Shown: in pieces, positions 1 through 5,781 of the stretch
Position numbering within the stretch: the first letter of the stretch is position 1
How the letters are laid out: every line of letters begins with the position of its first letter
Source of the DNA: Pseudomonadota bacterium
GTDB taxonomy: Bacteria > Pseudomonadota > Gammaproteobacteria > Burkholderiales > Burkholderiaceae_F
Length of the DNA: 5,851 bases
Reading direction: 5' to 3'
NCBI GenBank assembly: GCA_021823635.1
Contig: JAKANT010000127.1
Span: 1 to 5,851 of the forward strand
Notes under the pieces: model-generated
Seen by the model: the letters and a program-made list of their open reading frames with translations, nothing else
What the model was told of the DNA's origin: nothing
Databases searched by the model: none
Position numbers and translations under genes: made by a program

Positions 1-549
1 CGATCTCGCGTCGTTCACCGAATCGCCGATCATGCGCGCCTGCGCCGGCGCCACGCCGAGCCGCGCGCAGGCTTCCAACAGCAGCGCCGGATGCGGCTTC
101 TTTTCCTTGACCTCGTCGCCGGCGACCACCGCATCGAAATAGCCGGCCAGTTGCAGTTGCTCGAGCAGCGGCAACGTGAACTCGCGCGGCTTGTTGGTCA
201 CGCACGCCAGCTTCAGACCGCGCGAACGCAACAGCGCCAGCGCCTGCGGTACACCGTCGAACACGACCGTGGCGCGGCCGTTGGTCGCGCGATAGTGACG
301 GTAGAACGCCGCCCGGCCGCGCGCGAACGTCGCCGCATCGACCTCGCCGTCGAGCGTGTCGGTCAGCGCGCGATGCACCAGCCTGTCGGCGCCCTTGCCG
401 ACGAACGCCGCGATGCGTTCGACCGCCAGCGGCGGCAGGCCGAACTCCGCGCGCATCGCGTTGGCCGCCGCCGCCAGGTCCGGCGCCGTGTCCATCAGCG
501 TGCCGTCCAGATCGATCAGCACGGCGCGCGGCTCGCTGCGCTCGTTCAT
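1..549 (-). CDS. gph: Phosphoglycolate phosphatase (HAD family), C-terminus cut by the window edge
   Basis: Family role: hydrolyses 2-phosphoglycolate to glycolate and phosphate in the cytoplasm, clearing a by-product of DNA repair or oxygenase activity. The visible 183 codons start at the ATG at 549-547 and stay open to base 1, so roughly the last 40-50 residues of a usual 220-235-residue protein are missing. All HAD motifs are present: motif I DLDGT with nucleophile Asp13 and Asp15; an alpha-helical cap from about residue 20 to 90; motif II VTNK with Thr118; motif III Lys151 in KKPHP; motif IV GDSVND with Asp176 and Asp180. The start overlaps the rpe stop by 4 nt (ATGA), which supports both the start choice and translational coupling. 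Residues around motif I (LDGTLMDTAPDL) are typical of Gph rather than of other HAD phosphatases. Substrate identity is inferred from family and from linkage to rpe. Confidence 0.93.
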   Translation of the reverse strand, partial: MNERSEPRAVLIDLDGTLMDTAPDLAAAANAMRAEFGLPPLAVERIAAFVGKGADRLVHRALTDTLDGEVDAATFARGRAAFYRHYRATNGRATVVFDGVPQALALLRSRGLKLACVTNKPREFTLPLLEQLQLAGYFDAVVAGDEVKEKKPHPALLLEACARLGVAPAQARMIGDSVNDARS

Positions 550-1289
550 GCTCCGCCCGGGCTATACAGCTCGCGCTCGCGCTCGGCCTGCCGCGCCGTG
601 CGCTGCGCGAGGCCGCGCTCGATCTCGCGCCGCATCGCGGCGATCGTCGCCGCGTAGTCCCTGGCGCCGAAGATCGCGCTGCCGGCGACGAAGGTATCGG
701 CGCCCGCAGCGGCGATCTGCGCGATGTTGTCGACCTTCACGCCGCCGTCGACTTCGAGCAGGATCGTGCGGCCGCTGGCCTGCGCCCAGGCGTCGATGCG
801 GGCGCGCGCCGCCTGCAGCTTCGCGAGCGCCTGCGCGATGAACGCCTGACCGCCGAACCCCGGGTTGACCGACATGATCAGCACCAGGTCCAGCTTGTCC
901 ATCACGTGGTCCATGTAGTCGAGCGGCGTGGCCGGGTTGAACACCAGCCCCGCCTTGCAGCCGTGGTCGCGGATCAGCGCCAGCGTGCGGTCGACGTGGC
1001 GCGACGCCTCGGGATGAAACGAGATCACGTTGGCGCCGGCCTTGGCGAAGGCCGGCACCAGCGCATCGACCGGCTCGACCATCAGGTGCACGTCGATCGG
1101 CGCCGCCACGTGCGGGCGGATCGCTTCGCACACCAGCGGGCCGACCGTGAGATTCGGCACGTAATGGTTGTCCATCACGTCGAAATGGATCCAGTCCGCG
1201 CCGGCCGCGATCACGTTGCGCACCTCCTCGCCCAGCCGCGCGAAGTCGGCCGACAGGATGCTGGGGGCGATGCGGAACTTAGAATCCAT
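546..1289 (-). CDS. rpe: Ribulose-phosphate 3-epimerase
   Basis: Interconverts D-ribulose 5-phosphate and D-xylulose 5-phosphate in the pentose phosphate pathway (or the Calvin cycle in autotrophs); cytoplasmic, metal-dependent TIM barrel. The 247-residue product shows the family signatures in order: APSILSADFARLGEE (8-22), HFDVMDNHYVPNLTVGP with metal ligands His35 and Asp37 (35-51), HLMV with His68, VNPGFGGQ (141-148), EVDGG with Asp181 (179-183), and phosphate-binding GSAIF (203-207). The start ATG (1289-1287) has a strong Shine-Dalgarno AGGAGGAG 9 nt upstream. Usual length is about 220-230, so the charged tail after about residue 225 (ERGLAQRTARQAERERELYSPGGA region) is longer than normal. 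The stop TGA overlaps the gph ATG, so the two genes form one transcription unit. Identification is secure. Confidence 0.97.
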   Translation of the reverse strand: MDSKFRIAPSILSADFARLGEEVRNVIAAGADWIHFDVMDNHYVPNLTVGPLVCEAIRPHVAAPIDVHLMVEPVDALVPAFAKAGANVISFHPEASRHVDRTLALIRDHGCKAGLVFNPATPLDYMDHVMDKLDLVLIMSVNPGFGGQAFIAQALAKLQAARARIDAWAQASGRTILLEVDGGVKVDNIAQIAAAGADTFVAGSAIFGARDYAATIAAMRREIERGLAQRTARQAERERELYSPGGA

Positions 1290-1298
1290 GGCCGAACT

Positions 1299-1306
1299 CT
1301 CCTCCT
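1299..1306 (-). promoter_or_regulatory. Strong ribosome binding site of rpe
   Basis: On the minus strand the sequence reads AGGAGGAG, nine bases before the ATG at 1289-1287. It is the best Shine-Dalgarno in the window and fixes the rpe start. Confidence 0.8.
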
Positions 1307-1323
1307 GCCTTGCGGGCGCGCCG

Positions 1324-1329
1324 ATTGTA
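1324..1329 (-). promoter_or_regulatory. Possible -10 element for the rpe-gph operon
   Basis: The minus strand reads TACAAT, one mismatch from the sigma-70 -10 consensus. It would place a transcription start near 1317 and give a leader of about 28 nt that still contains the rpe Shine-Dalgarno. No convincing -35 hexamer lies 16-18 bp upstream, where the sequence is around GCATGG, inside the start of apaG. The short divergent gap means the rpe promoter must overlap the apaG start. This is inference from a single hexamer. Confidence 0.35.
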
Positions 1330-1348
1330 GGCGGCGAAAGTGCACACC

Positions 1349-1723
1349 ATGCCGAAGTACCAGTTCAGCGTCAGTGCGGTGCCTCACTATCTGGCCGAAC
1401 AGTCGGCGCCGGAGGCGAACCATTACGTGTTCGCCTACACGGTGACGATCCGCAATACCGGCGAGATCGCGGCGCAACTGCTGTCGCGCCACTGGATCAT
1501 CACGGACGGCGAGGGACGTGTGCAGGAGGTGCGCGGCCCTGGGGTGGTCGGCGAACAACCCGTTCTGCAGCCGGGCGAGGCGTTCCAATACACGAGCGGC
1601 TGCCCGCTCGCCACGCCGGTCGGCTCGATGCGCGGCAGCTATCGATGCGTGGCCGCGGACGGCACCGAGTTCGAAGCGCCGATCCCGGAGTTCGTGCTGT
1701 CGGTGCCGCGTTCGCTGCACTGA
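1349..1723 (+). CDS. apaG: ApaG protein (DUF525 / ApaG domain)
   Basis: A 124-residue protein made almost entirely of the ApaG immunoglobulin-like domain. Diagnostic stretches are NHYVFAYTVTIRNTG near the N-terminus, LLSRHWIITDGEGRVQEVRG in the middle, then GVVGEQP, FQYTSGCPL and the C-terminal IPEFVLSVP. The family has been linked to Co2+ resistance and Mg2+ efflux in enterics (CorD), but its molecular role is not settled; the same domain occurs in some F-box proteins. An in-frame GTG at 1340 would add three residues and has AGGCGG 5 nt upstream. I prefer the ATG at 1349 because MPKYQFSV matches the M-x-x-Y-x-F opening usual in betaproteobacterial ApaG. It diverges from rpe and is followed 4 bp later by mltA, so the two are probably co-transcribed. 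Confidence 0.95.
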   Translation: MPKYQFSVSAVPHYLAEQSAPEANHYVFAYTVTIRNTGEIAAQLLSRHWIITDGEGRVQEVRGPGVVGEQPVLQPGEAFQYTSGCPLATPVGSMRGSYRCVAADGTEFEAPIPEFVLSVPRSLH

Positions 1724-1727
1724 CGAG

Positions 1728-2948
1728 ATGCGATCGAGCCGCGCGCTGCTCGCCGCGCTGGCGCTCGCCGGCTGCGTCAGCACTCCGCCGCCACCGAAGC
1801 CTGCGTCCGCACCGCAGGTCAAGACGGTCACGACCGCGCGCTACGAGCCGATCGACTTCGCGCAACTTCCCGCGCTACAGGATGCCGACGTGCGCGCCGC
1901 GTGGCCGGCGTTGCTGGCGACGTGCGGCGTGTTCGAGCGCCGGGCGGAGCAGCGCGCGCGCTGGGCGCGGCTGTGTGCGGCCGCGGCCAAGGCGCGCGAT
2001 GCCGCGGCGATGCGCCGGGCGCTGGCGGACCATCTCGATGCGTATCGAGTGCTGCTGGAGACGCGCGAGGCGGGCGACGGCGAGGCGCGGGTGCTGGAAT
2101 CGACCGACCGCGGCCGCCTGACCGGCTATTACGAGCCGCTGCTCGCCGGCAGCCGCACGCGCGACGAGCGATACGCGGTGCCGCTTTATCGCGTGCCCGA
2201 CGATCTGCTGATCGTCGATCTGGGCAGTCTGTACCCGGAGCTCGCCGGCAAGCGGGTACGCGGCCGTCTGGTGGCCGACGGCCGCGAGCGCCGGGTGGTG
2301 CCGTATTGGTCGCGCGGCGAGATCGACGGCGACGCGCGGCTACGAGGGCAGGAATTGCTGTGGGTCGACGACACGATCGAGGCGTTTTTCCTGCACGTGC
2401 AGGGTTCGGGACGCGTGCGGCTGCCGGACGGCAGCGTGGTGCGCGTGGGCTACGCCGACACCAACGGCCACCCGTACCGCTCGATCGGCGCCTGGCTGAT
2501 CGAACGCGGCGAGTTGACGCTCGAGCAGGCCTCGATGCAGGGCATCGCCGCCTGGGCGCGCGCCCACCCGCACCGCCTGCGCGAACTGCTGGATGCCAAC
2601 CCCAGCTACGTGTTCTTTCGCGAACTGCCGCTCGGCGACCCGGACGCGGGACCGGTCGGTGCATTGGGCGTGGCGCTGACGGCGGGGGTGTCGGTGGCCG
2701 CCGATCCGCAGTTCGTGCCAGCCGGCGCCCCACTCGTCATTCGCAGCGAACACCCGACGAGCGGCGCCCCACTGGTGCGGCTGGTGCTGGCACAGGACAC
2801 CGGCGGCGCGATCCGCGGTCCACTGCGCTTCGACCTGTTCTGGGGGAGCGGCCGCGCCGCCGGCGAACTGGCCGGCCGCCAGCGCCACGACGTGCAGGCT
2901 TGGTTGCTCGTGCCCAAGGGCGTGCGGCCCGAGCAGCTGCTGCGCTGA
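1728..2948 (+). CDS. mltA: Membrane-bound lytic murein transglycosylase A (outer-membrane lipoprotein)
   Basis: Cleaves the MurNAc-GlcNAc bond of peptidoglycan non-hydrolytically, leaving 1,6-anhydro-MurNAc ends; acts on the periplasmic face. The 406-residue product begins with a short lipoprotein signal ending in lipobox LAGC (13-16), so Cys16 should be lipidated; Val17 at +2 does not suggest inner-membrane retention. A Pro/Ala-rich linker (about 18-36) precedes the MltA domain: TGYYEP (132-137), LWVDD (211-215), HVQGSGRVRLPDG (223-235) and YADTNGHPYRSIG (242-254). The C-terminal 3D domain carries conserved aspartates at 326 (ADP), 357 (QDTGGAI) and 369 (FDLFWG). The open frame extends upstream to 1518, but that part overlaps apaG and is Arg/Cys-rich nonsense; the ATG at 1728, 4 bp after the apaG stop, gives the signal peptide. 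Its Shine-Dalgarno is weak, which fits coupling to apaG. Confidence 0.95.
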   Translation: MRSSRALLAALALAGCVSTPPPPKPASAPQVKTVTTARYEPIDFAQLPALQDADVRAAWPALLATCGVFERRAEQRARWARLCAAAAKARDAAAMRRALADHLDAYRVLLETREAGDGEARVLESTDRGRLTGYYEPLLAGSRTRDERYAVPLYRVPDDLLIVDLGSLYPELAGKRVRGRLVADGRERRVVPYWSRGEIDGDARLRGQELLWVDDTIEAFFLHVQGSGRVRLPDGSVVRVGYADTNGHPYRSIGAWLIERGELTLEQASMQGIAAWARAHPHRLRELLDANPSYVFFRELPLGDPDAGPVGALGVALTAGVSVAADPQFVPAGAPLVIRSEHPTSGAPLVRLVLAQDTGGAIRGPLRFDLFWGSGRAAGELAGRQRHDVQAWLLVPKGVRPEQLLR

Positions 2949-2952
2949 TCGG

Positions 2953-3705
2953 TCAGCGCTTCGCGGCGGCCTTCAGACGCTCTTCGATTCTTTCCACCGG
3001 TACCGCCCCGGGCAGGCGGCTGCCGTCGGTGAACACGATCGTCGGCGTGCCGGTCACGTCCAGCTTCTGGCCGAGCGCGAGGTTCTGCTGCAGCGGGTGT
3101 CTGCAGTCGGGCGCCGCAGCGGGCGGCGCCTTGCCGTCGCCCATCAGTTCGTCCCACGCCGCGGCGCGGTCCTTCGCGCACCACACGTTTCTGGATTTTT
3201 CGAACGAATCCTGCGACAGAATCGGGTACAGAAAGGTGTAGATCGTCACGTCCCTCAGGTTGCGCAGGTCGCGGTACAGCTTCTTGCAGTAACTGCAGTT
3301 CGGATCCTCGAACGTGACCAGCACACGGCTGCCGTTGCCGCGCACGATCTTCACCGCCTGCTCCAGCGGCAGCGCGGCGAAGTCCACGCGCAGCAGCTCG
3401 TCGCGCTTCTTCTGCGTCAGGTCCTCGCGCGTGCGGGCGTCGAACACGCGCCCGGCGAAGACGTAATTGACCGCCGCATCGACGTACAGCACTTCGTTGC
3501 CGAGCACCACCTCATACAGGCCGAACGGCATGCGCGTCACCGAATCGACCTTGGCATTCAGCCGCGCCTCGACCTTCTGGCGAATCTGGTCTTCGACCCC
3601 GTTCGTCTTGCGCGCTTCGCCCGCCTTGGGCGCACCCGCCGGTGCGGTCTGCGCCAGCGCGGCGACTGCGATCAGTGCCGCGCAGGCGGCGATTGCCTTG
3701 AGCAT
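2953..3705 (-). CDS. dsbC: Thiol:disulfide interchange protein DsbC (periplasmic disulfide isomerase)
   Basis: Rearranges wrong disulfides in periplasmic proteins; the family works as a V-shaped homodimer kept reduced by DsbD. The 250-residue product has a signal peptide (about 1-18, likely cut at ALA-Q), an Ala/Pro/Lys linker, an N-terminal dimerisation domain (about 37-100, including MPFGLYEVVLGNEVLYVD at 59-76) and a thioredoxin-fold domain. The active site is CSYC (Cys137, Cys140) after FEDPN. The structural disulfide pair is Cys176 (VWCAKD) and Cys201 (DC). The cis-proline loop is GTPT with Pro221. The middle residues of CxxC are Ser-Tyr rather than the Gly-Tyr of E. coli. The ATG at 3705-3703 has a GGAAGG/AGGA ribosome site. 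It lies 25 bp downstream of the FAD monooxygenase on the same strand, probably one operon, and ends 4 bp from the mltA stop. Confidence 0.95.
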   Translation of the reverse strand: MLKAIAACAALIAVAALAQTAPAGAPKAGEARKTNGVEDQIRQKVEARLNAKVDSVTRMPFGLYEVVLGNEVLYVDAAVNYVFAGRVFDARTREDLTQKKRDELLRVDFAALPLEQAVKIVRGNGSRVLVTFEDPNCSYCKKLYRDLRNLRDVTIYTFLYPILSQDSFEKSRNVWCAKDRAAAWDELMGDGKAPPAAAPDCRHPLQQNLALGQKLDVTGTPTIVFTDGSRLPGAVPVERIEERLKAAAKR

Positions 3706-3710
3706 GATCT

Positions 3711-3717
3711 TCCTTCC
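3711..3717 (-). promoter_or_regulatory. Ribosome binding site of dsbC
   Basis: The minus strand reads GGAAGGA five bases before the dsbC ATG, inside the 25-bp gap after the upstream monooxygenase stop. It supports the chosen start and independent translation initiation of dsbC within the operon. Confidence 0.65.
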
Positions 3718-3730
3718 GTGAGAACTACGT

Positions 3731-4921
3731 TCAGCCGAGCGCCTGCCTGATCAACGCGCGCTTCAACGGCGCCACCCGGTCCACCAGCGACAGCCCCGTG
3801 TTGCGCAGCCGGCGCGCCACCGGATCGTCGAGCCCGAACAGCTTGGCCAGGGCATCGGTGGTGAACCGCATCAGCCCGATCGGCTCGGCGCGCGCCCGTT
3901 CGTAGCGTCGCAGCAGGACGGTATCGCCGATGTCCCGAAATGGCTCGCGCGCGGCCAGCACTGCCAGCCACTCGGACACGTCGCCCAGCCCCAGGTTCAA
4001 TCCCTGGCCGGCGAGCGGGTGCACGACGTGTGCGGCGTCGCCCACCAGCAACACCCGCTGCGCCACCAGGTGTGCCGCCGTCAGCCGCCGCAGCGCAAAA
4101 CCGCGCGCCGCACCGAGCGGCGTCAGCGCGCCCAGCAGCGCCGCCGTGCGCCGCGTCACCCGTTCGGCGAGCGTCTGCGGCGGTTCTTCCAGCAAGTGCC
4201 GCGCGAGGTCCGTGGGCGCGGACCACACGAGCGATACCGCGGGCCGCCCTTCGAAGTCCGGCAACGGCAGCAGCGCCACCACGCCTTCGTCGGTGAACCA
4301 CTGGTAAGCGGTGCCGTCGTGCGCCCGCTCGGCGCGGAAATTCGCCACCACCGCCGTCTGTGCGTACGGCCGTTCGTCGGCCGAGATGCCGGCCGCGGCG
4401 CGCACCGCCGAGTTGGCGCCGTCGGCGCCGATGACCACCTTGGCGGCGAGCGCGGTGCCGTCGGCGAGCGTCACCCGCACCGCATCGGTCGAACGCGTCA
4501 TCGTCTCGAATGCCGACTCGAAACGTTGCACCCCGCTCGCGTAGGCGCAGCCGGCTTCGAGCACACGCGCGAGTTCGCCTTCCTCGACGATCGTCGCCAG
4601 CCGCTCCACCGCGGCGCCGTAGGCGTCGAAGTCAAGCCGCGCCCCGGTGTCGCCGAACACGCGCATGCGCGCCACCGGCTGCACTCGCGTGGCGTCGATC
4701 TGCGGCCACGCCTTCAATCGGACCAGCAGCCCCACAGACGCCGGCGACAGCGCGTAGATCCGTTCATCGAACGGCGCCTGCGCGCTCGGGCGAAACTTCG
4801 GCGGCGCCGGTCCGACCAGCGCCACCCGCAGGCCCGCCTGCGCGCAGCCCAGCGCGGCCGCCAGCCCGACCAGGCCGGTTCCGACCACCACCGCGTCCTT
4901 CGTCTCGACTGCCCGGTCCAT
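3731..4921 (-). CDS. UbiH/UbiF/VisC/COQ6-family FAD-dependent monooxygenase (ubiquinone biosynthesis hydroxylase)
   Basis: Class A flavoprotein monooxygenase that, by family, hydroxylates the aromatic ring of ubiquinone precursors using NAD(P)H and O2. The 396-residue product shows the Rossmann dinucleotide motif VVVGTGLVGL (11-20, Gly14/Gly16/Gly19), the NAD(P)H/FAD DG motif GADGANSAVR (165-174), and the second FAD motif LVGDAAHVVHPLAGQGLNLG (292-311). The GQGLN run is typical of the Ubi hydroxylases. Length is normal (about 390-410). The frame stays open upstream to 5335, but that part is an Arg-rich translation without similarity to the fold; the ATG at 4921-4919 puts the Rossmann strand at residue 10, as expected. 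Its Shine-Dalgarno is poor (GGGAACG-like). The ring position hydroxylated (C1, C5 or C6) cannot be read from sequence alone, so no symbol is given. dsbC follows 25 bp downstream. Confidence 0.9.
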   Translation of the reverse strand: MDRAVETKDAVVVGTGLVGLAAALGCAQAGLRVALVGPAPPKFRPSAQAPFDERIYALSPASVGLLVRLKAWPQIDATRVQPVARMRVFGDTGARLDFDAYGAAVERLATIVEEGELARVLEAGCAYASGVQRFESAFETMTRSTDAVRVTLADGTALAAKVVIGADGANSAVRAAAGISADERPYAQTAVVANFRAERAHDGTAYQWFTDEGVVALLPLPDFEGRPAVSLVWSAPTDLARHLLEEPPQTLAERVTRRTAALLGALTPLGAARGFALRRLTAAHLVAQRVLLVGDAAHVVHPLAGQGLNLGLGDVSEWLAVLAAREPFRDIGDTVLLRRYERARAEPIGLMRFTTDALAKLFGLDDPVARRLRNTGLSLVDRVAPLKRALIRQALG

Positions 4922-5201
4922 CGCCCGCGTTCCCACCGATTCCGCCGCCGTCGCGCGTCGCCGGCGGCAGGATAAGGCTTCGCACGTGCACGCGCCCGAG
5001 CGGCACGATAGCGCCAGCCCGCCGTTCCGTCCCGCCGCACCGTGGCGCGCGACCCGCGGGCGGCGTCGCTGCGCACGATCACGCCGCACCGGCCCCGATC
5101 TTCGGCGTATCGTGAGCGGGGCTGGCGATCGGCGGACCGCCCCGACACGACGCGCGGTTGGTTCCATGTCTCGCGTCGCGCGGGCGGCAGACCACGCGGT
5201 G

Positions 5202-5219
5202 CGGCCCGGCCGCGGGCCG
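5202..5219. repeat. Inverted repeat, 7-bp perfect stem with 4-nt loop
   Basis: CGGCCCG and CGGGCCG flank the loop GCCG. As RNA this is an all-G/C hairpin. No T-run follows on either strand, so it is not a standard intrinsic terminator. It sits in the non-coding gap upstream of the response regulator. Confidence 0.5.
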
Positions 5220-5253
5220 TCGCCGGCGTTGCGGCTCGAAAGCGGTAAGCGAT

Positions 5254-5267
5254 GGCCGCCGGCGGCC
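5254..5267. repeat. Perfect 14-bp GC palindrome
   Basis: GGCCGCCGGCGGCC is its own reverse complement. It stands 95 bp before the response regulator start and immediately before TTGACC at 5268-5273. Chance is a real possibility in DNA this GC-rich; an operator or structured leader are alternatives. Confidence 0.45.
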
Positions 5268-5350
5268 TTGACCCAGGCAGCCACGCGCCGCCGAACCCGC
5301 AACGACCGACGAGCAGCGGCTCGGGCGTAGCGCATGCGGCGCGATCGCCT

Positions 5351-5359
5351 AAGGAAAGG
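5351..5359 (+). promoter_or_regulatory. Ribosome binding site that decides the GTG start of the response regulator
   Basis: AAGGAAAGG lies just before the GTG at 5362 (AAGGA core to GTG spacing 6 nt). The only in-frame ATG nearby (5389) would remove the first beta strand and has no such site, so the GTG is preferred. Confidence 0.75.
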
Positions 5360-5361
5360 CC

Positions 5362-5781
5362 GTGAAGCCGTCGGCGCGCGCTCGCATCATGATCGTCGAC
5401 GATCATCCGATCGTCCGGTACGGTGTTGCGCAGCTACTGAACGCGCAGCCCGACCTGCAGGTGATCGCCGAGGCCGAGGACGCCGAAGACGCTTTGCGTC
5501 AGTTGCGCCACGGCGCATTCGATTTGCTGATCGTCGACATCTCGCTGCCTGGGCCGTCCGGACTCGAACTGGTCCGCCGCGTCAAGGCACGCAACGCCCA
5601 CCTGCCGGTGCTGGTGCTGTCGATGCACGACGAATCGGTGTATGCGGAGCGAGCGCTCGCCGCTGGTGCGCGCGGCTACCTGATGAAGCACGAAGCGACC
5701 GACGCGCTGGTCGGGGCCGTGCGCACAGTGCTCGCCGGCGGCATCCATCTGAGTAACCGTCTTCGAAGTCAAGTGTGGTGA
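5362..5781 (+). CDS. NarL/FixJ-type response regulator, receiver domain only; truncated by an IS110-family insertion
   Basis: Two-component regulator fragment of 139 residues. The CheY-like receiver is complete: acidic pair Asp13-Asp14 in MIVDDHPIVRYG, phosphoacceptor Asp59 in LLIVDISLPGPSG, switch Ser87 in VLSMHDE, and the conserved Lys109 in GYLMKHEATDAL. HPIVR and the LAGGIHLS linker start are typical of the NarL/FixJ (LuxR-HTH) subfamily, whose members are usually 205-225 residues long with a C-terminal helix-turn-helix. That domain is absent: the frame stops at 5779-5781 inside the transposase antisense sequence, so at least the last residues (QVW) are insertion-derived. As it stands it could not bind DNA by itself; it is most likely a disrupted gene, though a stable stand-alone receiver is possible. 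No partner histidine kinase lies within the window. Confidence 0.85.
   Translation: MKPSARARIMIVDDHPIVRYGVAQLLNAQPDLQVIAEAEDAEDALRQLRHGAFDLLIVDISLPGPSGLELVRRVKARNAHLPVLVLSMHDESVYAERALAAGARGYLMKHEATDALVGAVRTVLAGGIHLSNRLRSQVW
5389..5406. repeat. Perfect 18-bp palindrome within the response regulator coding start
   Basis: ATGATCGTCGACGATCAT is its own reverse complement and encodes MIVDDH on both strands. It covers the codons of the acidic-pocket aspartates, 27 nt after the GTG start. The protein constraint (I/V-D-D-H) explains much of it, so a regulatory role is only a possibility. Confidence 0.5.

Larger units (their letters stand above)
4922..5361. other. 440-bp non-coding divergent intergenic region
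   Basis: Lies between the leftward monooxygenase and the rightward response regulator, so it should hold both promoters. Open frames cross it on both strands (for example 4986-5330 plus, and the upstream extension of the monooxygenase frame) but their translations are Arg/Ala/Pro-rich without recognisable motifs, as expected from chance in high-GC DNA. TTGACC at 5268-5273 resembles a -35 box but has no acceptable -10 at 16-18 bp. CTTATCC on the minus strand near 4970-4977 is a weak -10-like string. Two strong inverted repeats are listed separately. No tRNA or terminator with a T-run was found. Confidence 0.6.

Noticed and set aside
91..657. 188-codon plus-strand open frame opposite gph
   Set aside because: Arg/Gln/Ala-rich translation antisense to a gph with all four HAD motifs; a high-GC shadow frame.
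1518..1727. 70-codon N-terminal extension of the mltA frame
   Set aside because: Overlaps apaG in another frame, is Arg/Cys-rich, and would bury the lipoprotein signal peptide that starts at 1728.
5131..5141. GGCGG-A-CCGCC inverted repeat
   Set aside because: A single-base loop cannot form an RNA hairpin of that stem length, and such short GC symmetry is expected by chance here.
5268..5296. TTGACC as a sigma-70 promoter for the response regulator
   Set aside because: Nothing resembling TATAAT at 16-18 bp spacing (the sequence there is CCGAAC-like).
4986..5330. 114-codon plus-strand open frame in the intergenic gap, and the nested 68-codon frame at 5042-5248
   Set aside because: No ribosome binding site, Arg/Pro/Ala-biased composition and no recognisable domain; consistent with chance openness in GC-rich DNA.
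4922..5335. 138-codon upstream extension of the monooxygenase frame
   Set aside because: Arg-rich without motifs; the Rossmann fold starts properly from the ATG at 4921.
4714..5406. 230-codon minus-strand frame starting MIVDDHD, resembling a second response regulator start
   Set aside because: The opening MIVDDH is only the mirror image of the palindrome at 5389-5406; the rest has no receiver motifs and runs into the monooxygenase in the wrong frame.
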